Positions 1-12,100 are shown, numbered from the stretch's first letter. The stretch: DNA of 64,000 bases from Fasciola hepatica (GCA_948099385.1 CANUEZ040000029.1:837501-901500), one strand, 5' to 3'. The notes: generated from the sequence alone by a model not told the origin. Program-made: numbers and translations.

Positions 1-941
1 CCGTCACCTCTCTCCCGAACTACAGCTTCCGTGGGTGGAAGAAGCGGAACGGATAAGCCAAACCGACAGGGAGGCTAACTTCGAAGACCTGGCCGAACAC
101 TTGGACAGGCAAACCAAGATAGATGACTGCAGGTTCGGCCGACTCATCCGGGACACCAACCGAGCAAACAAGCCCAGTACTAGCCAGGCTCAAAACACTG
201 CCTTGGACCAATGCACACTCCATTTCACGCGATGCCACGGTGTAACCAAGTTGCAGGTCCTGTGATGCTAGCCATGGACTACCAGAATGCCCCAAGTTCG
301 GCAAAGCCACAATAGACGAACGGTGGGGAATTGCGAGGATGGCAGGAGCGTGTTTTATTTGTCTCGACACCACGCACCGGGCAGCAGCTTGTAGGACAAG
401 GAACTGATGTGGTTACGAGAGCTGCACGGGCAGACACCATCGATTGCTGCATCAGGCGAGAGTAACCTTACCCGAGACAAGTACCAAACCCAGCGTTATT
501 TGTTCAACGTCACGATCTGCCAGTAAACCGGTACGTTTAGGCGTAGTTGCCGTGGGATCGGTGACCCCAACTGGGGTGGTCAAGGCGTTGGCTTTTGTCC
601 ACAGTGGATCTGACACTACCCTAGTGAAAGAGTGGTTTGCCGACAAACACCAACTGGCTAAAGGTGCGACATTTTTAACAGTGAACACGGTGAGCGGAGC
701 ACAAGTAAGGACTGCCGGTAGGTTGAGGTTGCAACTCATCTCCTTAGACATTAACGAGCAAATCGGACCAACGGAGGCATTCACGCTGGCCGACCTCCCC
801 ATGCGAGCACCAAGATCGGTCAACGCAATCTTGACTAGGCGGCCCCACCTGCAGGATGCCACCGTTGTAGACTGGGAAGATGATGAAGTGGATCTCCTCA
901 TCGGATGCGACGTGCCAGAGGCGCATTGGGTCATATCCTTG
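1..941 (+). pseudogene. BEL-A: decayed BEL/Pao gag end, zinc knuckles and protease
   Basis: This is the left part of an old BEL/Pao LTR retrotransposon that begins outside the window. Around 35-250 a segment with DLAEHLDRQTKIDD resembles the end of BEL Gag. From 261 the frame changes and gives Cys/His motifs typical of BEL nucleic-acid-binding knuckles (CDASHGLPEC, CFICLDTTH, CTGRHHRLLH), with one in-frame TGA at 405-407. The same frame continues into a retropepsin-like protease at about 530-930, ending in the family signature LLIGCDVPEAHWV. The catalytic Asp appears lost: the active-site loop reads VHSGSDTT where BEL proteases have D-[SN]-G-S. Homology stops near 935, where other DNA intervenes before the reverse transcriptase resumes near 3060. 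The assignment rests on recognised family motifs; the frameshift, stop and catalytic change make it a pseudogene. Confidence 0.8.
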
Positions 942-1147
942 TTCTGGACCTGTTTGACGCATGTGTTCCTTGCTCGCACGCCGCAATTCGGTTTCTCGTT
1001 TGTTGAGTCCCTCTGATCTCATTATTGGGGTATGTATCTTTTCGGTGTCATTGTTCATTCAATAATCTAGTATCGTAGAATATCACGGATAGTCGCCTTT
1101 TGATTTCGGGATCCGTTGCAAACTTGGCTAAGCATTGCTCAAACGTG
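942..1147. repeat. Unnamed ~206-bp dispersed repeat, copy 1
   Basis: This segment aligns over its whole length with 34820-35024 in direct orientation, roughly 80% identical by eye. Shared landmarks are the start TTCTRGACCTG, TTGAGTCC, GTAGAA..TCACGGAT and GCAAACTTGGCTA. It follows directly on the protease of BEL-A. The other copy interrupts a LINE ORF1, so the shared block is probably a separate insertion rather than part of either host element. No coding homology or terminal structure was recognised. Confidence 0.6.
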
Positions 1148-3059
1148 TTTTACGTGGCCTATGGAACGGGCAACAAGCCAAATTTTCCGACTCATGCCAA
1201 AAGACGGTTAAAATCGGTGGAATGGGTGAAGGATGTTATGCTTTGAAACAGCTTCTTTCCCGTTTATGTTTAGAAGCGATACTGGACGCGATGCTAGCTA
1301 AGGGATTGAAGGGTCCAACGATCCGCAAGCAGAGCAGTCAGTAAACCAATTGTCGTCCAGGGAACAGACGAACAACGTACTGCCCTATGGCATCAAACAA
1401 CATCCAAATTGTTTACAGACGGGTGCTAACTGGTTATGTCTTTCTACGGTCAGTTTTCTTCATGAATTTACACATTTAAACTCAGTCATCTTCAGGTCGC
1501 TGAATGTGTGCGAGTGCTACGGTCTGGCTGTGCCTGAGAATATTCAGACCGAACACCATAAAGCAAACCAAGGGTGACAGTGTTGCCACGCGCGATGAAT
1601 TGGTGGACTTATTGTCAATTTTCGGACATCGTCATGGCCGCTTTGATCACGAATTAAGGGATGATGGGTCGGGTTGATGGCAAAATGTGAGATTTTGGGT
1701 TTTACAAGAATCATTGTCTGGGCTGCACGAGATTGGGGCCCAAGTTCTGCCGGATCTCGAAGCCGCTTTCAGTTCAATTCAATTTATGTAGGAATGTCTG
1801 TGGCTGAGGCCACTGTTGTGCTCGGATGTCTAAGTGATTCCCGTAGCTCCCAGCCCCACGCGTTCCAGACGGAGGTGTTTCCGCTTACCCAGTGGCAGAC
1901 GCTGGTTGGACTTTCAACTCCCTGCTACGTCAAGAATTCATTTTGCCCGCGCACCCGAAGTGACTTTGTATTGTAAGTCTCACAATGGGCTTTGAATTGC
2001 GCACGTGAACTTCATACCACACACTTAGCTTTGGCGCTTGTCGGGTATTGTGCTATCTTATTTCCCAAATGGTGCCGTCCAGTTGGAAAATGGCTCCGTG
2101 GGTTGTGAGACTACGGGAAAAAGGGGGAGAGAGACAGCAGCAAGAATTATGATGGTTCCTAGCCTCTGGTGTTCCGCGATATGGGAGGCAAATCAGTGGA
2201 ACACGGGTAATGACTCTTTTATGCGGCATTCCTTTTAATCTCCAAGCTGAAACTGTCTTGCATTGCAAAGTCATTTGCTTGTCGCCACCAGAGGCTGCGC
2301 GGAGAGAATAGCCGTAAATGTCCTCATCGTCCACTTTTACACCAAAAATCTTCCTTAGTTCGGAGTACCCCTCGAATGACTGTGATGTGCTTTAAGGAAG
2401 TCGAAAGACCCGAAGGATCAGCTTTTGGTTACGTTTTGTCGGATAGTGAATTGGCATTCAGTCTATCGGAACTGCAGTGGCGGAACACGGGGGTTAGATG
2501 GTTTGAAGGGGAATGTGAAATCGAGTCCTTCCTTAGGATCCTGGTTTCCTGCCGGAGCTTGCAAAGGTTATTCTGAAGCCCGTGGTTTACGATAAGGTGA
2601 CAGAGGTGAAAGCAGAATACACAACTTATCAAGCCATGGGCGGTACGATCGTTTTACCGGACAAGAGCAAGCAGCCCAACCAGAAGCATCTAAAGAACAC
2701 CACGTTAATCCCTTTTTTCATTCGGGGGTCAATATGTTACCGGGGCTAGACACGCCGGAAGTTCGTTTGATACTGGAACAAAGGAGTGAGAATAACCACC
2801 ATCCATAAACTGATCTCATACCCTTTGCTTAGGTTTTATTGGGTCACTTAGATGACCTGCATGGTTGCAGAATTAATATATTTGTCCTTCGCGAAACGTC
2901 GCAATATCTTGAAGAAAACCCTACAAAGTTCCGTGATCGGAATTTCGTGGATACCAGTTGACTTGGGGGTAGGTCGTCGATCGAGGAGGAGAGAGCCGTG
3001 GATATTTTCCAGAGAATCCTGAGGGTTAAAAAAGACATGCTTTTGGTTGGCTAACCATG
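1148..3059. other. Unassigned sequence between BEL-A protease and reverse transcriptase
   Basis: In intact BEL elements the protease and the first reverse transcriptase motifs are a few hundred bases apart, as in BEL-B here. In BEL-A they are about 2.1 kb apart. Short open frames occur (for example 1674-1976 and 2376-2576 on +), but none gave a recognisable motif. The segment may contain one or more further old insertions. No terminal repeats were found. Confidence 0.5.
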
Positions 3060-4380
3060 GAAAGGTAGATATCTCAAGAATAAGTACGATCGTATTGGGG
3101 ATCTTGGACTCTCAGCCTCTTTGAATAGATGATTGCTCCGTGACACCGAATGTGAAGGCAAGTGCCCAGCTGTGGTAGACCGTTAATTGGAGGAAGGTTG
3201 AGCGACTACCATACAAAAACGTTCAGAGCAGAACAGCCTACTCTAGTATTTTCCTCTTCAGGTGTTGAAGCATCAGAGGCCAGAATGGGTTCGTGTCATT
3301 TTTAGTTGCACCGCTAGGTTTACAGGAGAGTCATCAAAAAACCAATTGTTGTGCGGCAAATGTTCGGCCTCTAACTTGGTAGGTTTTCTGCTGCTGCTTC
3401 GGCAGGGACCGCTGGCCCTGTCTGCTAATATTCAAGACGCGTTTTTGTAAGTACAGACAAAAAAGAGGTCAAGAAGCCCCTGGTTGTTATGGTATCCGAA
3501 GATAAGCTCATCGAAAGTCCAAATTTGGGGATTACGGTACACCCTTCCGGTGCCCAACCCTCCTCTTTTTGTGAGAGTTTCAGGTCGAAAACGATAGCAA
3601 GCTTGTTAGGACACGGGTATTATTTAGGGGATGCGCACACTATTTTGTTCTGTTTTTGTACAGATGGTCTGTCAGCATCCATGGCAGAGGCAGCCAAAGA
3701 AGTTGACGTGGTCAAGTTGATGCTCAGGCTTAATCAAAACTGCAGACGACAAGATGACGAGATGGCCTAGTAATCGCAGAGAGGTCTTAGCAAATTTCCC
3801 CTCTGACGCTGGCAAACTGTTCACCAAAAATGTAGAAGTCAGTTTGCTGCGACCGCGGAGGACTACAGGGTTGTTCTGGCATGTGAACAAGATACTTCAG
3901 GCTCCAAAGCGACTCCGTCTTCGACTTGAAGGGAGTTTTTATCTCGATTGTCGTCTACTCTTGATCCCCTGGGGTGGATAGGACCTTGTATACTGCCAAC
4001 GAGGATTTTCTCACGGCATATAAGCGGATAAGTGCTGGTGGGGATCAGCCACTCGGACGGGAAGATTTGAAGAAATGAAAACGAAGCAAACCGGTCCTCA
4101 ATGAAATGGGGCGTTTGTATTTTCCAACATAGTACGCTCAGGATGTGAAGCATCTTAACTTCAAGGTAACCATGCGTTCTCTTCCGATGCGCCCGACGTA
4201 CGATGCGGTGCAAAGGCACAATTCAGATAAGTGTCTGACGTAAGCCGGCTCAGATCTGCAATGGAATTGGCCAAATGGCGAGTAGTATTTTCAAAAGCTA
4301 TCACGATTCTCCGCATAATGGTTGTTGCTGCTGCCAAAGCGATTGAAATATTCGCAACAAAATAACGGAACGGAAAGACA
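3060..4380 (+). pseudogene. BEL-A: decayed reverse transcriptase and connection to RNase H
   Basis: BEL/Pao pol resumes here in several broken frames. At 3262-3450, WVRVIFSCTARFTG and NIQDAFL correspond to the conserved VRVVFDCAA and ADIEAMFHQ blocks of the BEL-B reverse transcriptase. At 3489-3770, ITVHPSGAQPSSFCESF matches the palm region, and FCTDGLSASM stands where FYVDD is expected, so the catalytic Asp pair is degraded. At 3754-3900, SNRREVLANFP and GLFWHVNKD follow the family order. At 3927-4015, SSTLDPLGWIGPCILPTRI matches the conserved S-x-YDPLG-x-x-AP-x-LLP block. Fainter similarity (LGREDLKKW, then LAKWRVVFSKA) runs on to about 4380. The homology crosses 3953, the outer edge of the inverted-repeat arm, without interruption. 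This is a non-functional relic. Confidence 0.72.
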
Positions 4381-7217
4381 CATCAGCAAACACTTTCTTG
4401 GTCTGTTTTCGCCATCGTTGCAGAAAACACAGAAAAAGAGAAAACCAAGTCTGTCACCTTCTTGGCCAAAAGCATTTCTGTGACAAGAGACCGATCACGA
4501 CGGCAACAATGGCGACCAGTTTCGGGAAATGATTACCCTACCTATTTGGCCCTGAAAGGGGTATGACTCGAAGAAAGAGCACTGCGCTGGAAGCAAGTGG
4601 GTCAGGAGATTTGAGGACGTCGAAAGATGCTGAATCAGACATCGGTACTGTTATAAATACACCTCCTGAGATGATGGAGTTTAACACGCTTACCGTGGCT
4701 AAAGCCGTCAAATGTGACTTATTTTGCCTGTATTGCGGGTGACTTCCATCCTGGGTATCTTTGATGAGAAGTGTAGTGTTTATAATAAGATATAGGCTAC
4801 GTGTTTCGGTCCTTCTGAAGGACAGTGATGGAAAGGAGTTACAAATAGGTCATCTAAAAATCACCAAACTCCGGAATGGTTAATAAGCCATTGTGCTTTT
4901 CGTACAAGTAGGATAATTCCTTGTCTTGACACTGATGTGACCATTAATTTTTACCATTCCGTGACTCTCTCACGCTTCCACCGCTGTGAATTTCCCCCTT
5001 GAAGACGGTTCTTGACATTCATTCTGGTAGTTCATTGCCTTTCTATGGATTATGATCCTTAAGGTATTCGCCAATGTTCTCCTCGGTATTTTTATGCCAT
5101 CTCTAGCGGCACACCTGAACCATAATTTTCTTTGTTCCACGATCACGAGTAAGCAGCCACCAATATTCTTTGGCGTCGGCCCGTGTATATCACGTATCCT
5201 CCGCTTTGGATCAAAACATTTCCTTCAGCAACTTCGTGTCTGGCCGATTCTCTGTATTGCCATAACTCACTTCGAATCCAAATCCTATTTGCCGCGTTAT
5301 TCGTTCCCCGTTTTACCCCTTTCAAACTCCGCCTGGCTTTATTGCACTTTTTCTGGGATGTGAGACTTGCCTTTCAGAGTCGGCGAATACTTTATCGCGT
5401 TTGATATTGTCATTCATTCTGGTCATGTTTTGACGAGTTCTTCCCGGCCTTAACCGACAGACATACAGTTTCTATTATTATTACCACTAGCAAATCTATT
5501 TAGTGGAACGGGGCATTGATTCGAAGGATTATCTTACTCACACCTCAGCAAGAAACCTCAGTTTTGTTTTTACCGGCTGGTTGTTGAGCGGAGGGATTGG
5601 TTTTGGTCTCTTTTAGGAGGAATCTATGCATCCCATTGTTCTATCAAAAGCGCGCAGAACCATTGGTTTGACTAATAAACACCACCGTGCAACGGAAGGT
5701 CGCTTGGACTGCTCCCAAGTTCTGTTGGCTATTATTCGGTGGTTGTAAACTTTAGAAAGAAAAGCAAATGTTTAGCGTGCTCTTGGGAGGTATTTGCACT
5801 GTAGTCGAATATTAACGCGTCCGTGTGCAAGACAACAGGAGCCCCAACTGCATGGAAGTACCATGGATAGACCACTTCGGACCATTTTTTGTTGAGCTTG
5901 GCAGAACTGAAAGTTGGGTTTGGAATTAAGGGAAAACAAGGCACACAGGAAATCTGTTTGTTAGAGCATCAGTAAATACATATGTGAGCATGCAGGCAAG
6001 CAACTAAATCATCGACAGGCAAGCATAAGCAGCACATACGACTGAGTGTGGCCGAGCAGGACCAACCAGCAGATAAGAACCAGAAAGCGCATATATCTCA
6101 GGTCAAAAGTAGGCCGTCTGTGGCATCTTTGAAGTCAGATGCCTGTATGCGTTTTTGACGGCGGCTAACACTGAACGTCCCGTTAATGCATTTCCCGGCA
6201 TTATAATAAAACAGCCGGCAGTCCGGCCGACAGTAAGGCAAAGAAACACTGAGGAAGAACGATATGGTTGTTGAGTCAAATGTAGAAAAGTAGGGACAGT
6301 GTGCATCGAAGTTGCGCACTTGTTGTCTATGGATCCCTTCATGCCGGCTCTACTGCGCTCTGTGGTTGAAAGAGTTAAACCAGATGTTCTTTCCAGTAGT
6401 AATGAAAACTATTTTAAGGGGGATTGATCTGAAATTCGATGGTTTGTTGATGAGTTTTCAAAAGGTAAATTAAACTGCTCCGTATCATATCGTGGCCCCG
6501 AATGGAGATTAAGACCGCCAAAAGCTGATCGCCGGCGTAGAGTTCGAGGAAGCAAGACATATCTGGCGCAGTGTGCCATAGTTGATTGTACGTGGTCCTC
6601 TTCTGGGGGTTGGAAGTCTGGCAAAATTCTAAGAGGAAGCAAGGAGCGTCGCCCACAATTGCCCTCTCGCGCTAGTGAAGAACGAGGGCAAGGACCTTGA
6701 AGCTATAAATCCGAACGTATTTCTGATGTGTCGCAACGAGAAAAAACTACGTTTGATCTTCGCGATTTATCCCGTACCTGTGTTGGACCATGGAGTAAAG
6801 TGAGGTTGTTGGCGGTCCCATTTTAAAAATGTTGGAAGAGATTGTGTTGCGAGAAGGGCAAAAACGGTTGATAAAAGAATGGAGGTCCTTTAACCGGGAA
6901 GTTTGCTTCTCTAGGCAGCCGCCATTTGAACATAATTCCTCAGATGTATCGACTTGCGTACGTTGTAAAACATGCAACATTCAGTGCGGAATTGTTGGTC
7001 TTGGGGAGTTGGCGCGTGGGTGGAATGTTCTTCGATGGTTTTCCATAATCCGGTTACACGCGCCCAAAAGGTGGCATCAAACCTGCTTTCATGTAAGACG
7101 CAAGTCAGCCTTTTGTGCCGTCAGCAGACTGGGCGCAAAAGCGCAAATGCGAATCGTGGTTTTCGGCATCAAGAAAATGATCTATACCACAATAATCGGG
7201 TGAGTCCACGGACTTTA
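3953..7217 (+). repeat. Left arm of 3,265-bp inverted repeat
   Basis: The reverse complement of 23845-27109 matches this segment end to end. Both arms are exactly 3,265 bp, so no net indels separate them. I noted about 11 substitutions by eye, giving roughly 99.7% identity. Edges were placed where alignment fails: GTCTACTCT at the outer end and GGACTTTA at the inner end. The outer end lies within the BEL-A coding relic, which continues into the flank on this side only. That suggests this is the parental copy. No terminal motif or target-site duplication marks the ends. Confidence 0.93.
4381..7217. other. Unidentified interior of the inverted-repeat arm
   Basis: About 2.8 kb of arm sequence beyond the BEL-A relic has no confidently identified content. 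The open frames of 60-126 residues here (such as 5052-5363 and 6829-7203 on +, 6414-6656 and 6103-6342 on -) all recur in the other arm simply because the DNA is duplicated. A - strand frame at 5143-5325 has YVIYTGRRQR, faintly like the LLYSGR block of RTE-type LINE endonucleases, but too weak to name. No catalytic set, signal peptide or transmembrane arrangement was convincing. Confidence 0.45.
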
Positions 7218-7397
7218 GTTTTTATGCCACGTGCAAACACCGAGTTTGTATGTGAGCTGTGGCGTTTTTTGAGAAGTGCATGCTATTAGTTCAATTATAG
7301 TTGGTACGCCTTGTCTGCTTGCCAGTGTATATCATCGTTAGTGGTTAATGAAAGTTTTCACTGTTACTGTCGACCTTATTCATGTACATACATTTAG

Positions 7398-7975
7398 TGT
7401 AGAAACTATCCCGATTACTTGAACTTTCAATATAACAGAAAACGTGGTCTCACTAGCTTTACGCACGATATGGGCTGTACACGGCTACGGGCAGCAGAAC
7501 AAATTCCAAATGTATAACCGTGTTTATCGTAATTTCGTGGTTCTAAACAATGCAATACATAACAATACATAAATGCAATGACTTACAGCCAGGTGAGCAA
7601 CCAAGGGCAACAGTACAGAAAGTTATCCGAAACATCGGGACAGCGCGGTCATAAACGGTCCACTCAGCAAGGAGTCATGCGAAACTGTAGCGCAGCACGG
7701 TTGCGGTACAGACAGTGGGTCAAGAAGCGTAAGTGTAACGTTCTGCAAATTTTTCTTACAAGGGGAATGTACAATCATAGAACAATCGAGTCGGGAACAT
7801 AACGTAAAATGTTCACGCACCATACGTCGGAAAGGGGTAAATTTGAACTGTCAGTACAGTAAAAACAGGGAATTGGATCACAAGTATTCGAGGTTCGTGA
7901 GGGATATACGCGCTACTCACGAGTAAGACAAGCGAAGATGTCGTCGAAAATACAAATTACAAAAAGTAATTTACA
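7398..7975 (-). repeat. BEL-B 3' LTR
   Basis: This 578-bp direct repeat is identical to 14161-14738 except at 7803 (C versus T), 7910 (G versus A) and 7912 (G versus A). On the - strand it is the downstream LTR, directly after a purine-rich tract. No TATA box or polyadenylation signal was assigned with confidence. Confidence 0.96.
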
Positions 7976-7985
7976 CTGCCCCCGG
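7976..7985 (-). other. Probable polypurine tract of BEL-B
   Basis: On the - strand the bases just before the 3' LTR read CGGGGGCAG and abut TGTAAATTAC. A G-rich tract in this place is where plus-strand DNA synthesis is primed in LTR elements. The integrase frame stops immediately upstream, at 7987. Confidence 0.65.
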
Positions 7986-7986
7986 G

Positions 7987-9194
7987 TCAGGGAACCTCAC
8001 CAGCCATATTCGTAATTGAAGCGTCACCTTCCAGTCGTAGATCTCGTCGGTGAATGCCGTTAGCAGTGCGTACCATGACTTCTCTTGTTCGGCCGTCGCG
8101 TCCAATGGTGGTGCTTTCCACGATGCCCTTCGGCCAGCTTCCCCTTCCTACGTGCTTATCAACTAGGAGCGCTAAGTCGCCCACCTGTAGGTTATAACTT
8201 GATTTTGTCCACTTTTGCCTCTCTTGCAAAGTTGGTAGGTAATCCTTCAGCCAACGTGTCCAAAACGCGTCAGCCAAGCACTGCGCCTGACGCCATCGCC
8301 TGTTCAGATTGGTGGTTGATAATCCTGCAGGAAATGAAGTAGGCGCTCCTCGTAGAAGAACTAGGTGGTTAGGTGTTAGTGCACTGAAGTCTTCTGAATC
8401 ATCTGATAGTCTTGTGAGTGGTCTGTCGTTAAGTATCTCTTTACTTCACAGAGCACCGTAAATAACACTTCATCACTCACCAGCTGACCACCTAGCAAAG
8501 AAGTCAAATTCCGACGGACTGACCGTATCATTCGCTCCCATGTGCCACCTCGATGATTTGCCTTCGGTGGATTAAAATGCCATTCACAGCCTTTGTTTGT
8601 AAGCGCCTTTGATATCATACCTTGGTTCCATAATTCCAAGCAAAGCTTCAGGTCTGCTTCGGATCCACGTAAGTTAGTGCCGTTGTCGCTGTAGACGACT
8701 CTAGGAGCCCCGCGCCTCGCAACAAACCGCGAAAACGCTGAGAGGAACGAATCTGTATTCAAGGTGTGAGCTACTTCTAGATGAACGGCCCTCATTGTTA
8801 GGCAGGTGAATATACAACCGTAGCGTTTTTCCACCCCTCACCCACGCTCCACTAGTAGTGGCCCAAAGTAGTCTACGCCGACGGCAGTGAACGGATTATC
8901 TCCTAGCAACATTCTGTCCTCAGGGAGAGGTGCCATAATTTGCTGCCCCGGTTTAGCATGCCAACGTTTGCAGTGAAAACACTTTCGCACTATGCTCTTA
9001 ACTGTGGAGTGCCCGTTAATAATCCAGTAACGCTCTCGCAGTGCAGACAGTACCTGCAACGGACCTGCGTGTCCGTTCGTTTCATGGTAGTACGGCATTA
9101 GTAAACTGGTGACGAAATGGGTTCCGGGCAATATAACTGGGTGTTTGATATCAAACGGAAGGGGTGCCCATCGTAAGCGTCCTCCAACTCGTAG
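7987..9194 (-). pseudogene. pol: BEL-B pol, integrase and C-terminal domain (broken)
   Basis: The integrase part of the polyprotein inserts cDNA into the genome. Reading from high to low coordinates, the N-terminal HHCC zinc domain is visible (HETNGHAG, later CFHCKRW at about 8960). It is followed by the catalytic core with its three acidic residues in GVDYFGPLLV (near 8875), YSDNGTN (near 8690) and GGTWERMIR (near 8535). A BEL-type C-terminal domain with WTRWLKDYL and GDLALLVDK lies at 7987-8277. The frame continues from the upstream pol after TGA at 9195-9197. TGA at 8838-8840 cuts it just after the first catalytic Asp, and a frameshift near 8445 (in the EVK segment) shifts the last part. 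Catalytic residues are all present, so the damage appears recent. Confidence 0.9.
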
Positions 9195-12100
9195 TCACCC
9201 ATCCTCCTTGAACGGATGAAGATTTTTCAAACGACCTGGTGGCACGGGTGGACTACTCCGAAACTCTGGCTCTTCAGAAATCATATTTAGCTCCTTATCG
9301 AAGGTTTCTCTTTGCACCATACGAACTATATGAGTTTCCGCTGTCTGGAGGTCTGACGGTCCTAAACGTCCATTTGAATGAAAAACCTCGAAACTGGTTT
9401 GCTGTCGAAGCCACAGAATGTATCGATGCAGCCACGCGATTCGTCGGAGCAGAACAGGCCATGGTTTGACGTCGCGAAATTTTTGTATCCATCTATCTTG
9501 GGCTACTACTTGCGCAGCATTTACGTGCACTTCTTGACCCAATTCGAGTTGAGAGCTTGTGATGCATGTAGGCTGCTTGGGCCATGCCGTGGGGCTTTGC
9601 TTTAAAAATCCCGGCCCATGAAACCAAGGAACCTCTAATGGCCGCCTTGGATTTGTACCCCTTGATGCGAGATCCGCTGGATTGTTTTCACTGTCTACAT
9701 ATAACCACTGATCAGGGCGAGAGAATTCACTAATTACGGATAGACGATTAGACACGTATGTCTCAAACCGGGTCTTTGTGTTTCTTATCAGCTGAATTAC
9801 TACCTGTGAATCTGTCCAGAACGTAACTGAGTCGATGGGCAAAGAAAGCTCATCTTTAGCGAAGGCAACCAGTTTTGCTGAGACCACAGCCGCTGCGAGT
9901 TCTAACCGAGGGATAGTTATTGACTTCAGTGGCGCCACACGTGATTTAGCTAGTACAAGTGCGCATCTAGCCCTCCCATTGTTATTCATGAAACGTAAGT
10001 AGACCACTTCTCCGTAGCCCACTTCGGAAGCGTCGCTGAAAGCATGCAGTTCTGTTCTGTGACCCCTTTCGCTTCTTTCGGCAAAGAAGCACCTCGGAAT
10101 TCGAATTTTCCTTATAGCTTGCATCTCCTGATAACAAGTCTCCCAACGAAAGGCTTCTTCTTTGGATACCTCCTCGTCCCATTTGGCTCCTCTTCGACAT
10201 AGGTCCTGAAGAAAAAGTTTGACTGGTAACAAACTAGGGGCTACCAATCCCAGTGGGTCATATAGTGAAGCAACATAGGCCAACACACTCCTTCGAGTTA
10301 GCTTTCCCTCCCACGATGCGACATTAAATATAAAACAGTCAGACTTACACTCCCATTCCACTCCAAGGGTCCGCTTCAAGTCTACCGGTTGTTGATCGAG
10401 GTACAGCGTCTTAGTTTCCGCCCTCGGTAGGTCTCCCAGTGCATGGGGTACGTTGCTGAAAAACTTGGTGAGGTTGAATCCACTAGATGACAATATATGG
10501 CGAAGGGTTTGACCTATTATTCTTACTTCTTCGGGAGAGGATACGCTCAACAAGCAATCGTCCACGTAGAACGCCTTCTTTGCCTGTTCAGCCTTGACGG
10601 GGTCATGGGCAACCATACAGCGATCGATAGTGGTTTGCAGGGCCAAACTACAGCATGACGGCGACGAAGTTGCACCAAATGGATGAGAAGTCATGCGATA
10701 CGCTTTTGGTTTGGTTGTTAGGTTTCCGTCGGGCCACCAGAGAAACCTCAGACAGTCGCGGTCATTTGCTGGCACCTTTACTTGGTGAAACATGGCTTCA
10801 ATATCGGCAACCAGGGTGAACCTATACTCCCGAAACCTCAGAAGAACTCCACAGAGACTGTTCACGAGGTCGGGACCTGTCAACAGTTGATTATTCAAGG
10901 ACGTTTTGTTGCATTCTGCAGCGCAATCGAATACAACTCTAACCTTCGTTTGATCTCCGTGCTTGTACACTCCATGGTGTGGAAGATACCATACATGCGG
11001 GCCAGTCAAGTTCTGTTCTGAACCGGGTACAACCTCGGCGTAGCCTTTCGTAATGTACTCGTTAACCGTGGTTGCGTATTTTTCTTTAAAGACGTGGTCT
11101 CTTTCGAATCGTTTCTTGAGATACAGCAGTCTCTTCAGTGCAACATCCTTATTATCCGGCAAGCATGGCCCACCGGGCTTCCATGGCAGGGCTATTTCAT
11201 AGTGGCCGTTGACCCAACGCATTGAGGCGGTCATATGACGTAAAGCTGTTTTATCATCTTCTGACATACTCCGTTTGACGCAAGACGCTTCCATGAATTC
11301 AAAGTTGAACATACGCTCCAAGCTCATATCCAATTCAGTGGCCGTGACATGACTAACATTAGCCCTCGCGTTACAAGGACGTGGGCACGAAGTCGGTCCT
11401 AATATCACCCATCTTAGAGGTCCTCTCACGCCATAAGGATCGTCTGGACTGCCCGTTCGTTGTTCTAGCACCCAATGTGCCTTTGGAACGTCGGCACCGA
11501 TGAGAATGCGGATGTCGGAGTCATCAATGGCTGGCATCGGGACTTCTTGCAGATGACTCCAAACTTCTAAATCTTGCTTTAGGTTGAGTGGTCTCAGTTT
11601 AGGCAAGTTTTCTACTGCCCACGCTCGGCGGACTTGGATGGCTTCCTGACCGTCTAGGGAAGTTAATGTAAAGGATACAGTGCGCGCTTTGGTTACACAA
11701 TTACTATTGATGGTCTTAACCGTCAGGAGCTCGGGCTTCCCACTCAGACCCAAATTTGTCAGGAGCGAGTGGTCTACGAAAGTTGTGTCCGATCCACTGT
11801 CCAGCAATCCATTCACTGTGACCTTCCCTAAAGGACCTCGGAGGCGGACTGGCAATATAGCAAGGGAAATTCGACGGCCGGCCGTACTTTCGTCTGCCAA
11901 TACGTGACCAACCGAAGCAGTGTTGTCTGTTGGCAGGTTTTGGTCACGATTAGATTCTGGGGTTTTTGGTCGATGTAGCATCGGGTGGTGTTGACCTACA
12001 CAGCCCTTCAGGCCACACGTCTTTCGCGAACGGCAGTCTTCAGTTACATGATTAGGCTTTAAGCATGAAAAACATAAATTCATCTTCTTCACGGCATTAT

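Noticed and set aside
3938..3952. TTATCT near both outer edges of the inverted repeat as a target-site duplication
   Set aside because: It touches the arm directly at 27110 but is several bases away from the arm on the left, and the surrounding bases differ. Chance is sufficient.
5052..5363. Conserved gene, because the same protein appears at 25699-26010
   Set aside because: The second copy is only the other arm of the inverted repeat. Duplication of DNA explains it, and no family motif was seen.
7578..7802. Small protein repeated at 14341-14565
   Set aside because: Both copies lie within the BEL-B LTRs, which are non-coding direct repeats.
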